The notes below the pieces were generated by a model, which saw only the letters and a program-made list of their open reading frames with translations, ran no database searches and had not been told where the DNA came from. Of a DNA stretch of 39,974 bases, positions 16,135 through 22,676 are shown piece after piece (the stretch's first letter is position 1; each line of letters opens with the position of its first letter). Source of the stretch: a virus; IMG/VR virus record IMGVR_UViG_3300030329_003574, positions 1 to 39,974 of that record. One strand, written 5' to 3'. A program made the position numbers and the translations under genes.

Positions 16135-16391
16135 TTCCATCTCCTTCTTGCTTGTCTTAATCTAGAATTTGGATCTTTAGCTGCTTTAGGAAACTTTTTC
16201 ATTTGTCCTAGTGATCTTGCACAAAATGATTTACGTCTCTTTGCATCTTTAGATCCAGGTTTAACTTTTCCTGTAACTGCTGTTTTAAGTTTAGATCCAG
16301 GGTTATCTCGTCTATACTTAGCAACACCAGCTGCTGTCATCCCCGCTCCACTTTTTGTAGAACGAAAATATTTTTTGCTTCGTGGAGGCAT
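16128..16391 (-). CDS. Basic phage protein, MPPRSKKYF family
   Basis: Starts at ATG 16391, since GGAGGAGATACA gives an ideal ribosome site directly before it; an in-frame ATG at 16442 would add 17 residues. The 87-residue product (MPPRSKKYFRSTKSGAGMTA, then GVAKYRRDNPGSKLKTAVTG) is a pattern found almost unchanged in many marine phages. It is Lys/Arg-rich with two cysteines. Function unknown, probably DNA-binding or packaged. Its stop overlaps the amphipathic-peptide start. Confidence 0.75.
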   Translation of the reverse strand: MPPRSKKYFRSTKSGAGMTAAGVAKYRRDNPGSKLKTAVTGKVKPGSKDAKRRKSFCARSLGQMKKFPKAAKDPNSRLRQARRRWKC

Positions 16392-16443
16392 TGTATCTCC
16401 TCCACGTTTAAGGCCCATAATTTCCATACGGCCATTTTTCATT

Positions 16444-16734
16444 TTACGTGAATGTTATTGTTACACCACCAGTACCACCAATAGTAGCATGAATACCTTC
16501 TGGAAATAAAATACCACTTCCAGGAAGATAAAAATCTAAACCTTCTTCACCAAAAAGATAAGTAGCTATGGTAGTTCCTGAAGCTCCACCACTTTTGAAA
16601 ATGATAGAACCACTAGCTGAATTACCTTTGGCTTGTATTGAAGTCAATCTTGCTCGCTGAGTCGTTGGCACCATTTGTGCCGTAGACGTAGCATGAGCAC
16701 TCGACTGGTCTGATGAAAAACTTGATCCACCCAT
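16444..16734 (-). CDS. Minor virion protein, beta-rich
   Basis: A 96-residue protein with a Ser-rich N-terminus (MGGSSFSSDQSSAHATSTAQ), followed by beta strands with a compact turn (EGLDFYLPGSGILFPEGIHA). No charge clusters or membrane segments. A UUCG-capped hairpin lies upstream. Similar small beta-rich proteins sit between the capsid gene and lysis genes in related phages, where they are assumed to decorate the head or tail. Family not identified. Confidence 0.65.
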   Translation of the reverse strand: MGGSSFSSDQSSAHATSTAQMVPTTQRARLTSIQAKGNSASGSIIFKSGGASGTTIATYLFGEEGLDFYLPGSGILFPEGIHATIGGTGGVTITFT

Positions 16735-16755
16735 AATTTTTTTCTCCTATAGTTC

Positions 16756-16775
16756 GTGGCTCCCGAAGGAGCCAC
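16756..16775 (-). promoter_or_regulatory. 8-bp hairpin with UUCG tetraloop in the 5' leader
   Basis: The minus-strand transcript reads GUGGCUCC-UUCG-GGAGCCAC, a perfect 8-bp stem closed by a stable UUCG tetraloop. It is not followed by a U tract, so it is not an ordinary terminator; it lies 21 bases ahead of the next start codon. It may stabilise the mRNA end or be a processing point in the polycistronic message. Confidence 0.7.
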
Positions 16776-16785
16776 TAATTATTTA

Positions 16786-17343
16786 TTAGCTCCAAGGATT
16801 AGCAAATGTTCCATTACCAATCAATTGTGCACTAACTTGCCAGATTAAACCATCAACTGCTCTACATTGAATTTGAGCACCTTCTAGTCCACCTTTAGTT
16901 GTAGCTGTTAATGTAAGAGTGTCAGTCCCACCTGCATTAAATGCAGTTACAGCTCCTGGATCAGTTGCTGTGTTGTTGTAGATTGCCATTCCTCTGAATA
17001 CATCAGCTGTTGCTCTACCTGCTGCAGTTCCTGCGTTTAAAACGAAAGTATTACTACTTGTTAAACTTGTAGTAACAATAAATTCGTACATAAGTCCAAC
17101 TCTATTTGTTGAATTAGGATCGTCTGATCCTGCAACAGCAGCTGTAGATGTGTCGATTATTGAAGGTAAATTAAAGACAGTATTAGTATTTCCAATCTGT
17201 ATAATTTTACCTTGATATTTATCGATACCGGCGATGTCTGTTCCACCATCAACTGTTCCAGTTATCGATTGTGCCATTTCTGGACCTGTTCCTAAGAATC
17301 CTCTTAAAGATCTTACTGGTCCACTAAATGTTGTTCTAGCCAT
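16786..17343 (-). CDS. Structural protein downstream of the capsid gene
   Basis: A 185-residue beta-rich protein, MARTTFSGPVRSLRGFLGTG followed by many Gly/Thr-rich strands and FEYRGMAIYN-like turns (RGMAIYNNTATDPGAV). It ends with WQVSAQLIGNGTFANPWS. This 'TFSGPVRSL.GF' opening is common in phage genes right after the capsid gene. It is probably a decoration or head completion protein. It follows the terminator and embedded promoter at 17435-17474 and an AGGAGG ribosome site. Confidence 0.7.
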   Translation of the reverse strand: MARTTFSGPVRSLRGFLGTGPEMAQSITGTVDGGTDIAGIDKYQGKIIQIGNTNTVFNLPSIIDTSTAAVAGSDDPNSTNRVGLMYEFIVTTSLTSSNTFVLNAGTAAGRATADVFRGMAIYNNTATDPGAVTAFNAGGTDTLTLTATTKGGLEGAQIQCRAVDGLIWQVSAQLIGNGTFANPWS

Positions 17344-17434
17344 AATTTCCTCCTATGTGTATAGCCATTGTACTATGCCGTCTCTATACCGTCTGCCTAG
17401 CCAGTCGACATAATAATTTAATCTAGGTTGTTTC

Positions 17435-17463
17435 ATTATACATAAAAAAAGGGGCGATGTGAA
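17435..17463 (-). promoter_or_regulatory. Sigma70-type promoter inside the post-capsid terminator
   Basis: The minus strand carries TTCACA (17458-17463), a 17-base spacer and TATAAT (17435-17440), five of six -35 positions and a perfect -10. The -35 lies in the loop side of the terminator hairpin, so the same bases both end transcription of the capsid gene and restart it for 17343 and below. Spacing is optimal, which makes chance unlikely but does not prove activity. Confidence 0.6.
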
Positions 17464-17474
17464 CACCGCCCCTT
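17444..17474 (-). terminator. Rho-independent terminator after the major capsid gene
   Basis: Minus-strand RNA has GGGGCGGUG-UUCA-CAUCGCCCC, a 9-bp stem with one G-U pair and a four-base loop, followed by seven U. It lies 33 bases beyond the capsid stop codon. A second, A/U-rich hairpin of 8 bp (17480-17500) precedes it. This would cut down read-through from the capsid gene into the next module. Confidence 0.85.
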
Positions 17475-17506
17475 AAATGAAATACTATAAGTTAGTATTT
17501 GCTAGA

Positions 17507-18415
17507 TTATAACTTACCGTTACCAAAGACACATCTTGGATCTGAAAATCCAAATGAATATCTTTCTCTAGCTTTAAATCTAACGTTACCAGTATCGAAG
17601 TCACCTTCCATTGCAGTTTTGATCGGTGCTCTTACGAACATTTTAAAGCCATTAGGCACATCCGTCATTAGGAAGTAAGCATCATTGTCAGATAAAAAGT
17701 TATTCACTCTGTATCCTTGTGGTACCATTCCCATAGAAACGATTGCGTTAATGTCATTATCTGCTGTGCTCGTTCTTTGTGGAGACTTCATTAATCTCTC
17801 AGCTGTAAATTGTAATTCTTTTGGAATTATCATTTTTACACCTTGAGATGCGATTTTTAAGCCTCTTTCGTCAACGAACGATGAGATATCGATCAACGAT
17901 TGCTCAAGAGAAGTTTCGTTTAAGTCAGCTGCAGTTGCTAATACGTTACTGAATGTACCGCCTGTCGCTAATGGGTGGTTATTCGCTATTAACGGTTTAC
18001 CATCTCCACCAGGGAAAGCTGCATTTTCAGCATTGTTTAGAATGTTAGCTGCTTTAACTTGCTTCGTGTTAGACATAGATCTTGCAAGTGCTCTAGTGTA
18101 TCTAGCTGCAAGTCTGTCATAAAGGTTATCTTCGATTGCTTCTTCTGTGATAGCAAATGCTAAAGCGATTGTTTCGTGTGTGTATCTAGCTGTGAATGTT
18201 TCATTAGCTTGATCGAACACTACTCCAGCACCTTCTTGTTTAGTCGGTGCAGAAGCGAAACCACTTAACATTACTTCTTCTTCAAAAGCTCTGTCAGATG
18301 TTTCAGTAGCGAAAATCTCTGCGTGTTGATTTTCGTACCTGTTATATTCCAGGCCGAACAAGGCGTTCAATCCTGGCTCTAGTTCTTTTACTAGCTGTGA
18401 TCGTGATATTGCCAT
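17507..18415 (-). CDS. Major capsid protein
   Basis: A 302-residue protein, typical for a HK97-fold major capsid protein of marine podoviruses. It has an N-terminal helix region (RSQLVKELEPGLNALFGLEY), a middle TARYTHETIALAFAITEEAI segment and the spine-helix-rich segment DRLAARYTRALARSMSNTKQ. The C-terminus FKARERYSFGFSDPRCVFG is typical of the Mu-like subgroup. The position behind scaffold and decoration genes and the strong terminator just after it support this role. No protease is visible nearby, so maturation may not require cleavage. Confidence 0.85.
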   Translation of the reverse strand: MAISRSQLVKELEPGLNALFGLEYNRYENQHAEIFATETSDRAFEEEVMLSGFASAPTKQEGAGVVFDQANETFTARYTHETIALAFAITEEAIEDNLYDRLAARYTRALARSMSNTKQVKAANILNNAENAAFPGGDGKPLIANNHPLATGGTFSNVLATAADLNETSLEQSLIDISSFVDERGLKIASQGVKMIIPKELQFTAERLMKSPQRTSTADNDINAIVSMGMVPQGYRVNNFLSDNDAYFLMTDVPNGFKMFVRAPIKTAMEGDFDTGNVRFKARERYSFGFSDPRCVFGNGKL

Positions 18416-18418
18416 AAA

Positions 18419-18994
18419 TTATACTCCTGTTCCATTTCTGTAGAAATGCTTATTAATTCTAACTAGAACGTTCGCATTTGCTGTTGTCGTGTCACTATTG
18501 TCTGGATCCTGAGAAATGTCTATCGCTTGGATTACAAACGATGCATTTGTTCCTGATACAGATACATCTAGTTGCACTTCAGAAATACCTGTTGTTGTGT
18601 TACCACTACCAGTTGTCACTGAATAGTTTTGATACAAGTCCGCTCGTGTAAACGCAGCGTCCGCATCCATTAGGAAAACAGCATCCGGGTCGTCGACAAC
18701 AAATGCTGTAATATCACTTGCTACGATTGCTCCTGGATAACTATTACTAAAGGTCGGTTTTTGCGTTGTAGGGTCTGTATAAAAACATCCATTGAATACT
18801 CCGATAACAGCTGCTGAGTTGTTTGCCGTATGTCTGTCAATGTTTCCTGCAGTTAATGGGATTACCAAATCACCTTGGAAAATTGCAGTCGTATGGTTAC
18901 TTGCAATTGTATATCTATTTTGAGCTCCAACTAATGGTGTGCCGTCGAGTTTTCTGTAAGGTCTTAGACCATACTTTTCAACTACGTTTGCCAT
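18419..18994 (-). CDS. Probable capsid decoration protein
   Basis: A 191-residue protein just upstream of the major capsid gene, beginning MANVVEKYGLRPYRKLDGTP, a start common to marine phages at this locus. It is beta-rich with Gly and Thr turns and no membrane segment. Position before the capsid gene and abundance of similar genes suggest a head decoration or cement protein; no family was proven. The gene ends 4 bases before the capsid start. Confidence 0.7.
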   Translation of the reverse strand: MANVVEKYGLRPYRKLDGTPLVGAQNRYTIASNHTTAIFQGDLVIPLTAGNIDRHTANNSAAVIGVFNGCFYTDPTTQKPTFSNSYPGAIVASDITAFVVDDPDAVFLMDADAAFTRADLYQNYSVTTGSGNTTTGISEVQLDVSVSGTNASFVIQAIDISQDPDNSDTTTANANVLVRINKHFYRNGTGV

Positions 18995-19053
18995 GTGTTT
19001 TCTCTCCTATTTATTGTTATTAACCAACCTTGTCGGTAGTAAACGTTAATAAA

Positions 19054-19524
19054 TTAACTTTTACGGCCACCTCCAAAGGTTACTTTGGACTGCCTCTCAA
19101 CATTGATTGGCATGTCCGGGTGTTGTTCCTTCATAAGATCCTGGTCAATCGCTGTTATTCTATCCTGAGTAATTTTCTTAAAATACTCGGCACGTGACTC
19201 TAAAATCTCTGTTGGTATCCTTGCCAACGCAAGGCCTCCAATTCCGACGATACCCTGGTGTTTTCCTTCAGATAAAACTGGGTAATCATTTTCACCGATT
19301 TCACTTAAAAGTGTATCGGCTCTAACAAATTCCCAACCTTCTCTTAGTTTCCTAGATACATTCGATGTATCTTCGAAACCGGATGTGGCTAATCTTATCC
19401 AACGATGCGAAAAGCCATTAGGCGCGGGTGGTGCGTCTAAACTGGAAGATGGAGTCCATTCTTTACGTCTAGCTTCCTTAGCCCTAGTCGTAGACTCGCG
19501 TGAAGTTCTCATTTTTGTCGTCAT
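19054..19524 (-). CDS. Conserved head-module protein, function unknown
   Basis: A 156-residue protein, basic and Arg-rich at the N-terminus (TTKMRTSRESTTRAKEARRK) and then SSSLDAPPAPNGFSHRWIRL. The segment PPAPNGFSHRWIR is shared by other marine phage head genes. It is between scaffold and decoration genes, so it likely takes part in head assembly. No catalytic motif found. Confidence 0.65.
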   Translation of the reverse strand: MTTKMRTSRESTTRAKEARRKEWTPSSSLDAPPAPNGFSHRWIRLATSGFEDTSNVSRKLREGWEFVRADTLLSEIGENDYPVLSEGKHQGIVGIGGLALARIPTEILESRAEYFKKITQDRITAIDQDLMKEQHPDMPINVERQSKVTFGGGRKS

Positions 19525-19525
19525 G

Positions 19526-20530
19526 TTATTCTGCCTCCTTCACGTATTTAGCGTATTCCTCTAAAGGCACCCCTAATTTCTTAGCGATTACTACCTGTGA
19601 TTTGGTGAGTTTCACAGACTTGCGTCCTCCTTGTCTACGACTTACAGAAGCTACATTTTGGACGGGTCGGCTAGCTTGTGTCTTTTTCTCTTCTGTCGTA
19701 TCTTGGGCAAATTTCTGAGGGAAATACTCCTTCATACGTTTGTTAATGTTATTATAATATTCATCAGTGTCAGATACAACCCCTTGGTTGATTAACTGCT
19801 GGTGAATTGACATTGCTGCACCTGTCATAACTTCATCAGTACCAAACCACGAATTCCTCGTCGCCCATTCAGTCGCTTTTTCGCTGACTGGCGGTGGTGT
19901 TGTTTCTGCTTCAGTTGACTCTTCAGCTTTGTCTTTTTTGGCTGCCTCTTCTCTAGCTTTTTTAGCGGTTAAAGAAACATTAACTTTTTCTTTTTCCACT
20001 GCAAGCTTCGCGATGGCTGCATTAGCTTCAGCTATCTTATCTGAATCTTGTGCGTCAATAGCTTCTTTCAACATTTTCTTTTGTCTGTCTGTTTCAGAAT
20101 CTACTCTTGCATCATATTCTTTAAGATAGTTGTTACTTGTTTCTTCTGATGTTTTTTCTAAATCAGAGAACTTTTTCTTGAGACCTTTTGCATATTTTAA
20201 TGCAGCTTGTTCTCTACGTTCAGCTTCTTTTTGCTTGAACACTAGTTCATTGATTCTTTTCTGATAATCAGAAGTTTTTTTTGTTAAGTTGTCCTGCTCT
20301 TTTTTTTCTTCAGGCTTTTCAACTTTTTCTTCTACTGGTTTTTCTTCAACCTTGGTTTCTTTTTCTTCTGCAGGTTTTGAAATATCAGTATATCCTAAAT
20401 CAACATTCTCTTTTGGGAGATGTGTTGGATCAGGTTCTGCTTGTTTTTGATTGACATCGATAGTTTCTTCATTGACTCCATCAGTGTCTAAGTCCACCTC
20501 GTTTTGAGGTGTTTGGTTTTCTTCCGCCAT
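19526..20530 (-). CDS. Scaffolding protein
   Basis: A 334-residue protein. The N-terminal 90 residues are acidic with Glu, Asp and Lys repeats (KETKVEEKPVEEKVEKPEEK), followed by a long coiled coil (RINELVFKQKEAERREQAAL) and a basic C-terminus (ASVSRRQGGRKSVKLTKSQV) likely to bind capsid subunits. Gene order portal - co-chaperonin - scaffold - decoration - capsid is typical. It would be released from or degraded in the mature head. Confidence 0.8.
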   Translation of the reverse strand: MAEENQTPQNEVDLDTDGVNEETIDVNQKQAEPDPTHLPKENVDLGYTDISKPAEEKETKVEEKPVEEKVEKPEEKKEQDNLTKKTSDYQKRINELVFKQKEAERREQAALKYAKGLKKKFSDLEKTSEETSNNYLKEYDARVDSETDRQKKMLKEAIDAQDSDKIAEANAAIAKLAVEKEKVNVSLTAKKAREEAAKKDKAEESTEAETTPPPVSEKATEWATRNSWFGTDEVMTGAAMSIHQQLINQGVVSDTDEYYNNINKRMKEYFPQKFAQDTTEEKKTQASRPVQNVASVSRRQGGRKSVKLTKSQVVIAKKLGVPLEEYAKYVKEAE

Positions 20531-20539
20531 TTTTTCCTC

Positions 20540-20989
20540 CTAGTAAGCGTGCAAAATATCAGCAGGGTTGTTTATTTGAGCGATGATTTCATCATCGTTA
20601 AGGATTCGAACCTCCCCACCATCTATTTTGAATCTAGAGCCGGCATATCTACCGAAAATGACCCATTGTCTTTCTTCGCACCACTTTCCAAAAGGAAACT
20701 TTTCTTTGTCTCTATAACAAAGAGGTCCCATCTTTAACACTAACCCACAAACTGTTGTCATTTGTATTGTGTCGTGAGTTTGGTCAGCCAATATTAATCC
20801 ACCTTTAGTTTTTTTAGGTCCTGCGTATGGCAAAACTAATAACCTATATCCTGTTGGATTAGGTAATCTTTCTAAAAGTTTTTTATCTATTGATTTTTCG
20901 TCTAAGACCTTCGAGACTTCTTCTTCGTTTTTATAAGCTTTCTCAAGACCTTCTGTCCGTTTCGGTTGCGCCGTGGACTTTGTTGTCAT
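20540..20989 (-). CDS. GroES-like co-chaperonin
   Basis: A 149-residue protein. After an extended charged N-terminus, residues about 45-145 fit the GroES beta-barrel: NPTGYRLLVLPYAGPKKTKG is the first strand and GGLILADQT continues the mobile-loop region; VCGLVLKMGP and RQWVIFGRYAGSRF continue the barrel, and DDEIIAQI matches the C-terminal strand (V.DEIIA). It would cap host GroEL to fold the phage capsid protein, the role known for T4 gp31. It lies directly behind the scaffold gene, fitting that use. Longer than host GroES because of the N-terminal extension. Confidence 0.8.
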   Translation of the reverse strand: MTTKSTAQPKRTEGLEKAYKNEEEVSKVLDEKSIDKKLLERLPNPTGYRLLVLPYAGPKKTKGGLILADQTHDTIQMTTVCGLVLKMGPLCYRDKEKFPFGKWCEERQWVIFGRYAGSRFKIDGGEVRILNDDEIIAQINNPADILHAY

Positions 20990-21171
20990 TACTGCTCCTG
21001 TTTTTTTAGCAAGTCCTTAATGTCTTGCTGCAAATCCTCAAGGGATTTGATTTGTCCACGATGATACATTAATTGCTTTTCATCGTCAACATTATAGATA
21101 AGGTTAGTTTTAACATTATCAAGTCTTCTATTTAGAAGTTTTTTAATTAAATCTAGAGTTTCTAGATCCAT
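20989..21171 (-). CDS. 60-residue helical protein
   Basis: A 60-residue protein, MDLETLDLIKKLLNRRLDNV then NLIYNVDDEKQLMYHRGQIK and a charged helix ending in LLKKQEQ. Composition and heptads of Leu fit a coiled coil. Its start overlaps the stop of the holin-like gene and its own stop overlaps the GroES-like start. I recognise it only as a type common near phage chaperonin genes. Function unknown. Confidence 0.65.
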   Translation of the reverse strand: MDLETLDLIKKLLNRRLDNVKTNLIYNVDDEKQLMYHRGQIKSLEDLQQDIKDLLKKQEQ

Positions 21172-21554
21172 TATTTTTTGCCGTTTCTAAATATTTGTGT
21201 GCCCTTTATTCCAAATATGCTCGCTACGACCAAGATCCACAGATTTGTGAACCATGACGGGAGCGACTGGAAATATTCAAAGAAAAGTTTTACCTTTTCC
21301 ATAGCTGCCGGATCGTCTGACATCACTGCCCACATTAACACCACGATGGGGGCCGAAATTATTATCAAAACAAATTCGTCCTTGTAGTCGTTTTGTCTAG
21401 CCTCAAGTAATTTACCTTGGTAGGCCTCTTCACCTCGAGCTTGACGCTCTGCATGAAGTAATTGAGCTTCTGACATTGCCATCTTAGCTTTTTGTCGATT
21501 CTGATATATTTTAGAACCAGCTTGAGCTGCTATTTTTAATGCACTTAGCCACAT
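21171..21554 (-). CDS. Two-helix membrane protein, possible holin
   Basis: A 127-residue protein. The N-terminal half is a basic amphipathic helix (WLSALKIAAQAGSKIYQNRQ), the C-terminal half has two hydrophobic segments, EFVLIIISAPIVVLMWAV and LWILVVASIFGIKG, separated by a loop. Two transmembrane helices and a basic tail fit a class II-like holin, but similar phage genes are also called hypothetical. Its ribosome site (GGAGG) lies inside the end of the endonuclease gene. Confidence 0.6.
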   Translation of the reverse strand: MWLSALKIAAQAGSKIYQNRQKAKMAMSEAQLLHAERQARGEEAYQGKLLEARQNDYKDEFVLIIISAPIVVLMWAVMSDDPAAMEKVKLFFEYFQSLPSWFTNLWILVVASIFGIKGTQIFRNGKK

Positions 21555-22081
21555 GTTTCCTCCAATACTTTGTTTAGTTTTCGATATTTCTCATTATGAT
21601 TTTGATTATCGATATACATTTTTAGCACCATATCGATTTTATTTTTCCTACGCAACGATAAAAAATTATATATTTTAAAAAATATGTTTACAGCAGCCCT
21701 TCCTCTTGCTCTCCATCTATAAGTATATTTATGGTGACTTTTTCTGGGTTTTATAGTGAATACCGAGCCACACTTAAAAAAGGTATGAATATTTTGAACA
21801 ACGTCCAAATCTGACATTTCTACTGCTATGGATGGAATTTGATACTTGACGTTTTTAGTCCGTCTTGTTGTTTCATAACTTATATAACCTTCACCATCAA
21901 TAATCCCAGCGTAATAAGCTTCTTTATCTGACTCCGATAAATTTTTTTCCGCTAACTTGGATTGAAGAGATTCCTTTGATATCGGATTTTGCCCCCACTT
22001 CTCTATGTGGACAACCACCCCCTTTGAGTCCTTGTGGGTTTGGTCCTCTTTCTGGTGGAGGTCCAAATTCTTTTCCGCCAC
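21545..22081 (-). CDS. LAGLIDADG homing endonuclease (single motif)
   Basis: A 178-codon frame with EAYYAGIIDGEGYISYE (about residues 55-70), the first-helix LAGLIDADG signature with acidic D62. One motif means it would act as a homodimer, cutting DNA at a specific site to spread its own gene. The frame starts at GTG 22081 after GGAGG, but the first 52 codons run out of frame over the conserved small gene at 21924-22118, so that part may not be translated; no other good start is visible downstream. It lies between that gene and the holin-like gene, and its last codons supply the ribosome site of the latter. Confidence 0.75.
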   Translation of the reverse strand: MAEKNLDLHQKEDQTHKDSKGVVVHIEKWGQNPISKESLQSKLAEKNLSESDKEAYYAGIIDGEGYISYETTRRTKNVKYQIPSIAVEMSDLDVVQNIHTFFKCGSVFTIKPRKSHHKYTYRWRARGRAAVNIFFKIYNFLSLRRKNKIDMVLKMYIDNQNHNEKYRKLNKVLEETCG

Positions 22082-22118
22082 TTAAACTTCCTCCTCTTCG
22101 TTTATTTTTTGATTGCAT
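21924..22118 (-). CDS. Conserved 64-residue protein (GPPPxRGPNPQG)
   Basis: ATG at 22118 follows GGAGGG at a good distance. The product begins MQSKNKRRGGSLSGGKEFGP, then PPERGPNPQG, CPHREVG and ends SIQVSGKKFIGVR. GPPP.RGPNPQG..., CPHRE and IQV.GKKFIGV[KR] recur in marine phage small proteins of this locus. The endonuclease frame overlaps its last 158 bases out of frame, so the endonuclease gene seems to have been inserted at its 3' side. Function unknown. Confidence 0.75.
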   Translation of the reverse strand: MQSKNKRRGGSLSGGKEFGPPPERGPNPQGLKGGGCPHREVGAKSDIKGISSIQVSGKKFIGVR

Positions 22119-22452
22119 ATGTAAACCCTCCGCTTTTATAAGTAACTACACCGCCCTTTTTCCTCTTCATTTTTTTACTCATAAAATCTTTTACGGTTTC
22201 TGATATAGATTTTCTAATTTTTCTCATTTCTAATTTTGAAGCCATAGGCACCATCATTACTTTTTCATCTTTTTGCAAAAATCTACCTACAGTTCCACCG
22301 GTACCAGAAGATGGTGTAAATTTTCCCATTTTTGTAATTTTTTCTGCTTCTTTTTTAGTTATTTTCTTTGCACCTTTTTTTAAAGCAGCTTCTATTTTTT
22401 TCTTAGAATGCGTGAATAAAACTTTGCCACCTGGCATTAATAATCTAATCAT
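22102..22452 (-). CDS. Basic structural-region protein
   Basis: A 116-residue Lys-rich protein, MIRLLMPGGKVLFTHSKKKI at the start and GGVVTYKSGGFTYAIKK at the end. No membrane segment. The GGVV.YKSGG tail is like those of other small proteins of this operon. Its start overlaps the upstream stop (ATGA). Possibly a DNA-binding internal protein. Family unknown. Confidence 0.65.
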   Translation of the reverse strand: MIRLLMPGGKVLFTHSKKKIEAALKKGAKKITKKEAEKITKMGKFTPSSGTGGTVGRFLQKDEKVMMVPMASKLEMRKIRKSISETVKDFMSKKMKRKKGGVVTYKSGGFTYAIKK

Positions 22453-22676
22453 CTTAATTTAGCTAAATCTTGTTTTGTTAAATTTTTACCACCATGCATT
22501 TTGATACCATACTTTAGATCTGTTTTAGCATCTGATCTTTTACCCGCACCTCTAACACCTGATTTCATAATCTCAGTAATGGATCTGCCACCAGCTTTTT
22601 TGTAAGACTTATATGCCATTTTAATACCTTTAGTAAGTAATCCACCTAACATCATTTTTCTATATTGGTTTTTCAT
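22449..22676 (-). CDS. Basic protein with GGLLTKGIKM N-terminus
   Basis: A 75-residue basic protein. MKNQYRKMMLGGLLTKGIKM opens it, and the same [ML].GGLL.KGIKM.YK motif opens the proteins at 34716-35108 and, weakly, 34249-34713. The remainder is Lys/Gly-rich (GIKMHGGKNLTKQDLAKLR). The shared start suggests a targeting or packaging signal. Directly follows the portal gene. Confidence 0.65.
   Translation of the reverse strand: MKNQYRKMMLGGLLTKGIKMAYKSYKKAGGRSITEIMKSGVRGAGKRSDAKTDLKYGIKMHGGKNLTKQDLAKLR

Noticed and set aside
17353-17436. A 27-codon minus-strand frame (MKQPRLNYYVDWLGRR...)
   Set aside because: Its ATG overlaps the -10 box of the embedded promoter, so that transcript would begin after the start codon; no ribosome site is present.
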